Assembly (NCBI RefSeq): GCF_025351285.1
Contig: NZ_JANXWG010000092.1
Coordinates: forward strand, 1-48,849
DNA: 48,849 bases
DNA from: Novosphingobium sp.
Lineage (GTDB): Bacteria; Pseudomonadota; Alphaproteobacteria; Sphingomonadales; Sphingomonadaceae
Reading direction: 5' to 3'
Part shown: positions 43,371 to 48,849 of the stretch, one piece after another
Numbering within the stretch: the stretch's first letter is position 1
How the letters are laid out: each line of letters starts with the position of its first letter
Made by a program: the position numbers and the translations under genes
The notes under the pieces: generated by a model
The model's database searches: none
Told to the model about the DNA's origin: nothing
Seen by the model: the letters and a program-made list of their open reading frames with translations, nothing else

Positions 43371-44129
43371 ATGAGCCGCATGCCCGGAGATATTCTCGAT
43401 AACAGGGGGCGCGGAACTGCCGGCTGGAGCTGGCCGCCCGTTCACCCCGAGGGTCGCAAGTTCGGTGCCGCAGCCGCGGTGGTGACAGCGATCGCCGCTT
43501 TGCTCGGTTGGCAGGTGCTGGCCTGGCCCCTCGCGCTGTTGACCTTTTGCGTTCTTGCCTTCTTCCGCGATCCGCAGCGGGTTACCCCGCGTGACGATCG
43601 CCTGGTCATCGCGCCTGCCGATGGCCTGATTACACTTATCCAGAAAGTGCCGCCACCGGCTGAACTGTGCGTTGCGGATGGCAGCGGCGTGCCGGGACTC
43701 GATCCCGCACCCGTTACCCGCGTGTCGATCTTCATGAGCGTGTTCGACGTCCACGTGAACCGCGCGCCGATGGCGGGCACGATTTCGCGCGTGGTCTATA
43801 TCCCCGGCAAGTTCCTCAACGCCGACCTAGACAAGGCGAGTGAGGAGAACGAACGCCAGCACTTTTTGCTCGATCATGGCAGCGGAGTGCGGATCGGGTT
43901 CACGCAGATTGCCGGGCTGATCGCAAGGCGGATCGTCCCGTTTGTAAAGGCTGGCGATATCGTTGCAGCCGGCCAGCGGGTCGGGCTGATCCGCTTCGGA
44001 AGCCGGGTCGATGTGTATTTGCCCCAAGGCACCGAGCCGCGCGTGCTGATGGGACAAAGGATCGTCGCTGGCGAGACCGTGCTGGCCGAAATCGGGCAGG
44101 TCCCGCTGATCGAGGGCTTCAGCCAATGA
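43371..44129 (+). CDS. psd: Phosphatidylserine decarboxylase proenzyme
   Basis: The protein has 252 residues (the short, archaeal-like Psd form common in Alphaproteobacteria). It removes CO2 from phosphatidylserine to make phosphatidylethanolamine at the inner membrane. A hydrophobic N-terminal hairpin ([20 protein letters not shown]) anchors it. The conserved [18 protein letters not shown] segment and the self-cleavage site GSRVDVYLP are present; cleavage before that Ser yields the pyruvoyl cofactor. It is 25 bases upstream of pssA, which makes its substrate, so the pair forms the phosphatidylethanolamine branch. Confidence 0.94.
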   Translation: MSRMPGDILDNRGRGTAGWSWPPVHPEGRKFGAAAAVVTAIAALLGWQVLAWPLALLTFCVLAFFRDPQRVTPRDDRLVIAPADGLITLIQKVPPPAELCVADGSGVPGLDPAPVTRVSIFMSVFDVHVNRAPMAGTISRVVYIPGKFLNADLDKASEENERQHFLLDHGSGVRIGFTQIAGLIARRIVPFVKAGDIVAAGQRVGLIRFGSRVDVYLPQGTEPRVLMGQRIVAGETVLAEIGQVPLIEGFSQ

Positions 44130-44154
44130 CGCTGTTGCAATCGGTCAGCTTCAG

Positions 44155-44979
44155 GTGAGCCTGGAGACGGACGTGGTTAAAGGCGACGATGGCTACGCGG
44201 ACGATGGCTCGGCATTGCCCAGCGTCGCAAAGGGGCTGGCGTTGCGTGCATTGGCGCCAAACGCGATCACATCCGCGGCATTGTGTTCGGGTCTCACGGG
44301 CATCCGCTTTGCGATCAACGGTGAGTTCGAGAAAGCGGTCATGGCCGTCATCCTCGCTGGTTTGCTCGATGGTATCGATGGCCGTGTGGCGCGAATGATG
44401 AAGGCGGATTCGCGTTTTGGTGCAGAATTGGACAGCTTGGCGGATGCGATTTCGTTCGGCGTGGCGCCCGCGCTGATCCTCTACTTGTGGTCACTCAAGG
44501 CCGAGCCGCGTTACGGCTGGTTTGCAGCTTTGGCGCTCGCGGTTTGCTGTGCGCTGCGCCTCGCACGGTTCAATGCGCGGATCGATCTGGATGAACAGCC
44601 GCACAAGTCGGCCGGTTTCCTGACCGGTGTGCCTGCTCCGGTGGGTGCCGGGCTTGCGTTCCTGCCGCTGTACTTGTGGATTGCCAGCGGAAGCGAATTG
44701 TTCCGCAATCCGGTGTTCGTTGCGTTGTGGGTGGCGGGTATCGCGTTTCTGCTGATCTCGAACCTGGCCACGCTGAGCTGGAAATCGCTGCGGCCGCGCC
44801 GATCGGTAAGGTTGGGGTTGATCGCCGTGGTGGGTCTGTCAATCGCCGCGCTGCTGACTGATCCATGGTGGACGCTGGCAGCTATTGCGGTGCTTTATCT
44901 TGCGCTCATCCCGCTGGGCATCATCCGCTATGCCCGCGTCAAGCGGCTGCGCACAGCGGCCCCCCAAAAAACGGGGTAG
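44155..44979 (+). CDS. pssA: CDP-diacylglycerol-serine O-phosphatidyltransferase
   Basis: The protein has 274 residues from a GTG at 44155; another in-frame GTG lies at 44173. The CDP-alcohol phosphatidyltransferase motif DGxxAR...G...D...D is present as DGIDGRVARMMKADSRFGAE followed by LDSLADAISFG. Six to eight hydrophobic helices follow (for example WFAALALAVCCALRLARF, PVFVALWVAGIAFLLISNLA, LGLIAVVGLSIAALL). It joins serine to CDP-diacylglycerol to form phosphatidylserine, the substrate of Psd encoded just upstream. The last 41 bases overlap the convergent small membrane protein gene. Confidence 0.94.
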   Translation: MSLETDVVKGDDGYADDGSALPSVAKGLALRALAPNAITSAALCSGLTGIRFAINGEFEKAVMAVILAGLLDGIDGRVARMMKADSRFGAELDSLADAISFGVAPALILYLWSLKAEPRYGWFAALALAVCCALRLARFNARIDLDEQPHKSAGFLTGVPAPVGAGLAFLPLYLWIASGSELFRNPVFVALWVAGIAFLLISNLATLSWKSLRPRRSVRLGLIAVVGLSIAALLTDPWWTLAAIAVLYLALIPLGIIRYARVKRLRTAAPQKTG

Positions 44980-45283
44980 CTGGCCGGCGCTTGCTGGTCA
45001 GCGGGGTGATAGTGCTCCCGGTAACGCGGCGCGGACGCACTACGGGTTCGAACGCCGCGACGAGTGCCTTGGCCTCACGCGGCGAACTGAACGCAATTTC
45101 CTTTTCGCCCCGGGCCGCACGCACTTGTGCAATCACGGCCATGATCGAAGGCGCCTGCTGGCGCAGCGTAAGCGCGATCACACCCATGGCGAGCATGGCG
45201 GAAATGGCGAATGTCAGCGAAACGGCAATGGCAAGCATGGCAACGGTCCCGTGGTCTTGGTCCGACAAGCGGCGCGGATGCAC
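44939..45283 (-). CDS. Small single-span membrane protein, unknown
   Basis: The protein has 114 residues, with one N-terminal hydrophobic helix (VAMLAIAVSLTFAISAMLAM) and a mixed basic cytoplasmic or periplasmic tail (REAKALVAAFEPVVRPRRVT). No family recognised. It overlaps the 3' end of pssA by 41 bases on the other strand. The start at 45283 lies next to a pair of DnaA-box-like sequences. Small proteins of this shape are common and poorly described in sphingomonads. Confidence 0.55.
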   Translation of the reverse strand: MHPRRLSDQDHGTVAMLAIAVSLTFAISAMLAMGVIALTLRQQAPSIMAVIAQVRAARGEKEIAFSSPREAKALVAAFEPVVRPRRVTGSTITPLTSKRRPATPFFGGPLCAAA

Positions 45284-45709
45284 CGGATATCCTGTGGATC
45301 ATCTGTGGATAACCTTTGAGTTGCGTCCCGGTTCCTGTACATAGAGGTACCGATTCGCCTCACTCACCCTCTGTTCTCTTTTTGTTCTTGGCGGTCAAGC
45401 GCAAACCGCGCCAATCCGTGCGTTTTTTGAGAGCAGGCGACAATATCGAACGCGATCAATGAGATCGGCGACGCCAATTTCCTGTTGGGAATTGGGCTGG
45501 ATTTTTCCCCGAACCTGCGCTAGACGACGCTCCGCTGGAAAACATGCAAGGTGGATCGTCGCGATTCGTCTTGAGGCTATGCAGCAAATCCACATGGGAA
45601 GCGCCAACACCGGTGCCGCAGCGGGCCAATGTCTTCGGACCATCCGCACGGTTCCAGCTTCCCAGAGGGGCTCCCGTATTTGGGGGCATAACCGGAAAGG
45701 ACGTGACTT
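45284..45709 (+). promoter_or_regulatory. Leader region of rpsB
   Basis: This 426-base gap holds no convincing gene. It contains two DnaA-box-like sequences at its left end and a pyrimidine-rich stretch near 45366-45386. The long AGGAC-containing leader before rpsB is expected for a ribosomal gene that may be autoregulated by S2, but I could not draw a confident S2-binding fold. GGAAAGGAC is the ribosome-binding site. Confidence 0.45.
45293..45312. other. Two adjacent DnaA-box-like sequences
   Basis: TGTGGATCA (one mismatch) at 45293-45301 and a perfect TGTGGATAA (reverse of TTATCCACA) at 45304-45312 are spaced by 11 bases, one helical turn, on the same strand. Confidence 0.5.
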
Positions 45710-46555
<846 letters not shown>

Positions 46556-46563
46556 TTGACAGA

Positions 46564-46589
46564 GCGGCGGGGGCATAAGTCCCCGCCGC
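46564..46589 (+). other. GC-rich hairpin between rpsB and tsf
   Basis: A 9-bp stem (GCGGCGGGG / CCCCGCCGC) with an 8-base loop begins eight bases after the rpsB stop and has no T-run. A second, smaller stem TCCCCG/CGGGGA lies at 46651-46671 before tsf. They could act as a partial terminator or a processing site that adjusts the S2:EF-Ts ratio. Confidence 0.45.
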
Positions 46590-46690
46590 CGTCATCAGCT
46601 TGCAACAGGCACGCGCCACCGGCTGCGTACCCTGGATTTCAATTCAAGGTTCCCCGCGCCGATGCCGGGGATTCAAAGAGGATCAATGCG

Positions 46691-47617
46691 ATGGCTTACA
46701 CCGCCGCTGACGTAAAAACCCTGCGCGAGCGCACTGGCGCCGGCATGATGGATTGCAAGAAGGCGCTCGACGAAGCCGGCGGCGACATGGAAGTCGCGGT
46801 TGACGCATTACGCGCGCGCGGCCTGGCCGCTGCCGCCAAGAAGTCGAGCCGCACAGCGGCCGAAGGCCTGGTTGGCGTTGCCGTCAACGGCACAGAAGGC
46901 GTGGCGGTCGAGGTCAATTCCGAAACCGATTTCGTCGCCAAGAACGACCAGTTCCAGGATTTCGTGCGCAAGACCACCACGGTCGCGCTCGGCCTGTCGG
47001 GCACCGACGTCGATGCGCTCAAGGCTGCGGCTTATCCCGATGGCGGCACGGTCGGCGAAAAGCTCGTCGGCAATGTCGCCACTATCGGTGAAAACCAGCA
47101 GGTCCGCCGGATCAAGCGCGTTTCGGTTACCAGCGGGCTGGTCGTGCCCTATATGCACAACGCCGCTGCACCCAACCTCGGCAAGATCGGCGTGCTCGTC
47201 GCGCTCGAATCCGAAGCGGGCGCCGATGTGCTCGAACCGTTGGGCAAGCAGATCGCGATGCACATTGCCGCGGCGTTCCCGCTGGCGCTCGACGCTTCGG
47301 GGCTCGACCAGGACATGATCGAGCGCGAACGCAAGATCGCCGCCGAAAAGGCTGCCGAAAGCGGCAAGCCCGCCGAAGTCCAGGCCAAGATGGTCGACGG
47401 CGCGATCGCCAAGTTCGCCAAAGACAACGCACTGCTCAGCCAGGTGTTCGTGATGGACAACAAGACCCCGGTTGCCCAGGTCGTCGAAAAGGCCGGCAAG
47501 GACGCTGGCAAGCCAATCAAGCTGGTTGACTACGTGCGCTTCCAGCTCGGCGAAGGCATTGAAAAGGTCGAAACCGACTTTGCGGCCGAAGTCGCGGCGG
47601 CTGCCGGCATCAAGTAA
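46691..47617 (+). CDS. tsf: Translation elongation factor Ts
   Basis: The protein has 308 residues from the ATG at 46691, with AGAGGA upstream. EF-Ts exchanges GDP for GTP on EF-Tu. The N-terminal UBA-like part and signature 1 are [20 protein letters not shown], and signature 2 is [19 protein letters not shown], which contains the TDFV contact to EF-Tu. Two core subdomains follow ([35 protein letters not shown]). The length and order are normal. An intrinsic terminator follows 64 bases after the stop. Confidence 0.98.
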   Translation: MAYTAADVKTLRERTGAGMMDCKKALDEAGGDMEVAVDALRARGLAAAAKKSSRTAAEGLVGVAVNGTEGVAVEVNSETDFVAKNDQFQDFVRKTTTVALGLSGTDVDALKAAAYPDGGTVGEKLVGNVATIGENQQVRRIKRVSVTSGLVVPYMHNAAAPNLGKIGVLVALESEAGADVLEPLGKQIAMHIAAAFPLALDASGLDQDMIERERKIAAEKAAESGKPAEVQAKMVDGAIAKFAKDNALLSQVFVMDNKTPVAQVVEKAGKDAGKPIKLVDYVRFQLGEGIEKVETDFAAEVAAAAGIK

Positions 47618-47680
47618 GCCATCCGGCTGCGTTCCTGCGCGAACGCGGTCCTGCCGGGATCAATGGCCGGGATCAAGCAA

Positions 47681-47709
47681 AGGGCGCCACTGCGAAGTGG
47701 CGCCCTTTT
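47681..47709 (+). terminator. Intrinsic terminator after tsf
   Basis: A perfect 11-bp stem (AGGGCGCCACT / AGTGGCGCCCT) with a GCGA tetraloop is followed directly by TTT. The stem is GC-rich and GNRA-like looped. It can end the rpsB-tsf transcript; on the other strand, where the M48 gene ends, AAA precedes it, giving partial use in both directions. Confidence 0.9.
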
Positions 47710-47735
47710 GCGTTGGCGCGCTCGCTGGCCCCGGA

Positions 47736-48849
47736 CTACCGCCCCTGCGGCCCGTAAACCACCAGCTTCACCCGGCTGCCCGACGCCAGCCTTTCGGTGC
47801 CCGCGGGCAGGCCGTTGAGCACGAGGAAGTGTTCGCGCGCCTGCTTGGGATAGGCCATTTTCGCTGCCAGCGCGGTCACGGTATCGCCGGACTTGATCGT
47901 CACCACGCGGATCACGCGCGGGCGCACGGCGGCGGCTTGGGCGGCGGTCATCGCGGTGAAGCTTTCCACCAGCGGCACGAGATCTCCGGCGCCGCGCCCG
48001 GCGGGCTGGATCAGCGTGAAGCTGTAGGCCTTGGCCGGTGACCGGGCGATCGCGTAGAACGTCACGTCGAACGCATTGCCCGAACTGTCCTGCGCCGATG
48101 CGCTCGTGCTCAGCGCCTGCATCCCGTTGATTGTGTTGGAGGTGGGGTCCGACGGCACCGTGCCCTTGCCATCGGAAATCGCGGCGATGGCGCGGGCCAG
48201 CACTGCCTTGAGGTTGCCGTCGTAGGTCCCGCCGGTGAAAGTCGCCTGTCCGCTGCCGCCGCTAATCGCCGAAATCGTCACCGCCTCGGCACCGTTCGAC
48301 ATGCCGTAGCCAGCGGGCGCGGTGAACTTGATGCGGTCATCGGGGAACAGGAAGGTTTGCCCCTCGATCACGCCCTGATGCGGATCGTCCTCGACCAGCA
48401 TCCCGTCGAGGGCCGGGAGGAAGGCGGCGGAATTGCGCTGTGCTGCAGGCGCGGCGGCACCGGCCGCACGCGCGCGTTGGAGCAGGCGGGCGACGCGCGC
48501 GCCAGGTTCGGGGTGGCTCAGCGCCCAGCCGGGCGTGGTGCGGGTATTGCCGCTTTCGCGCTGTTCCAGATCGGTCTGCGCCGCCAACGAGGCGAGCACG
48601 GTGGCGGCGGCCCCGGTGGGATAGCCAGCGCGCGCCATGTAGACGGTGCCCAGATCGTCGGCTTCGAATTCGTCCTTGCGTGAATGCGACATCACGTTGC
48701 CCACGACCAGCCGCTGGATGCCGGTCTGCCCCAGTTGCTGACCGACTTGCCCCAGCGTACCGTTGCCGAGCAAGCCGCCAAGCACCGCCTGGCCCAGCGC
48801 GCCCAGCAGCACGTTGCGCTGGGTGATCTTTGCACGGGCGTCCGAATGG
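47736..48849 (-). CDS. M48-family metallopeptidase, C-terminal part (N-terminus beyond window)
   Basis: The frame is open to the right window edge, so the N-terminus with the HExxH motif is missing; the visible part has about 370 codons. It begins ARAKITQRNVLLGALGQAVL, the region after the HExxH site in M48 peptidases, and shows the third zinc ligand Glu in SRKDEFEADDLGTVYMARAG. HPEPGARVARLLQRAR ends the peptidase domain. A beta-rich part follows (GQTFLFPDDRIKFTAPAGYG), and the C-terminus has a LysM-like segment (IKSGDTVTALAAKMAY). This layout is typical of BepA-like periplasmic chaperone-proteases of sphingomonads that check outer-membrane protein assembly. A GTG at 48812 is inside the gene and not a start. 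Confidence 0.88.
   Translation of the reverse strand, partial: HSDARAKITQRNVLLGALGQAVLGGLLGNGTLGQVGQQLGQTGIQRLVVGNVMSHSRKDEFEADDLGTVYMARAGYPTGAAATVLASLAAQTDLEQRESGNTRTTPGWALSHPEPGARVARLLQRARAAGAAAPAAQRNSAAFLPALDGMLVEDDPHQGVIEGQTFLFPDDRIKFTAPAGYGMSNGAEAVTISAISGGSGQATFTGGTYDGNLKAVLARAIAAISDGKGTVPSDPTSNTINGMQALSTSASAQDSSGNAFDVTFYAIARSPAKAYSFTLIQPAGRGAGDLVPLVESFTAMTAAQAAAVRPRVIRVVTIKSGDTVTALAAKMAYPKQAREHFLVLNGLPAGTERLASGSRVKLVVYGPQGR

Noticed and set aside
45388..45428. Possible terminator with TTGGCGGT/ACCGCGCCAA arms and a T-run
   Set aside because: The stem is imperfect and the T-run starts eight bases after it, so it does not fit an intrinsic terminator.
45606..45616. ACACCGGTG before rpsB, similar to the LacI operator core
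   Set aside because: It lacks the flanking TGAC and TTWCC bases and lies before a ribosomal gene unrelated to the regulon.

Overview
The window is GC-rich, densely coded DNA of the kind found in Sphingomonadales (Novosphingobium or Sphingomonas-like Alphaproteobacteria). This is inferred from two large TonB-dependent receptors, a separate TonB-like protein, Tat-type leaders on secreted esterases, codon use dominated by G/C in third positions, and the rpsB-tsf and psd-pssA gene sets. No tRNA, rRNA, CRISPR array, insertion sequence or prophage was seen. Both ends cut genes: a methyltransferase on the left and an M48 peptidase on the right.

Layout. 1-4.7 kb is a lipid-modification cluster: two cyclopropane-synthase-like methyltransferases, an FAD oxidoreductase and a DUF1365 protein. 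4.7-8.7 kb holds S-formylglutathione hydrolase, a small unknown protein and a TonB-dependent receptor. 8.7-15.2 kb is mostly regulatory: a histidine kinase/response regulator pair, a membrane-anchored LuxR-type protein, two small unknown proteins, a MarR-like regulator, a TonB-like protein and a small HTH protein.

15.5-33.9 kb is a uronate/polysaccharide utilisation locus. The leftward operon encodes a UxaA-like dehydratase, a 2-keto-4-pentenoate-hydratase-like enzyme, an ExuT-like transporter, a 1282-residue secreted LamG protein of unknown class and a DUF885 peptidase. The rightward genes encode a LacI repressor, KduI, KduD, KdgK, a type-B carboxylesterase, a TonB receptor and a second esterase. 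Five near-identical copies of a TGACACCGGTTWCC-like element sit in the intergenic regions of this locus, and nowhere else that I found, so it looks like one LacI regulon. The suggested flow is: bind the polymer at the surface, deacylate it, cleave it to unsaturated uronate, import it, then convert DKI to KDG and KDPG.

33.9-42.0 kb is the most unusual part. A protein with two HTH segments fused to a degenerate alpha/beta-hydrolase is divergent from a Slam/DUF560-type (type XI secretion) TPR-barrel protein. That gene is followed 16 bases later by a 1611-residue FecR-domain protein built of five homologous beta-rich units joined by Pro-Thr tracts. This looks like an outer-membrane exporter and its giant cargo.

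42.1-48.8 kb is housekeeping: KAS III, phosphatidylserine decarboxylase, phosphatidylserine synthase, ribosomal protein S2, elongation factor Ts with a clear terminator, and the C-terminal part of an M48 peptidase.
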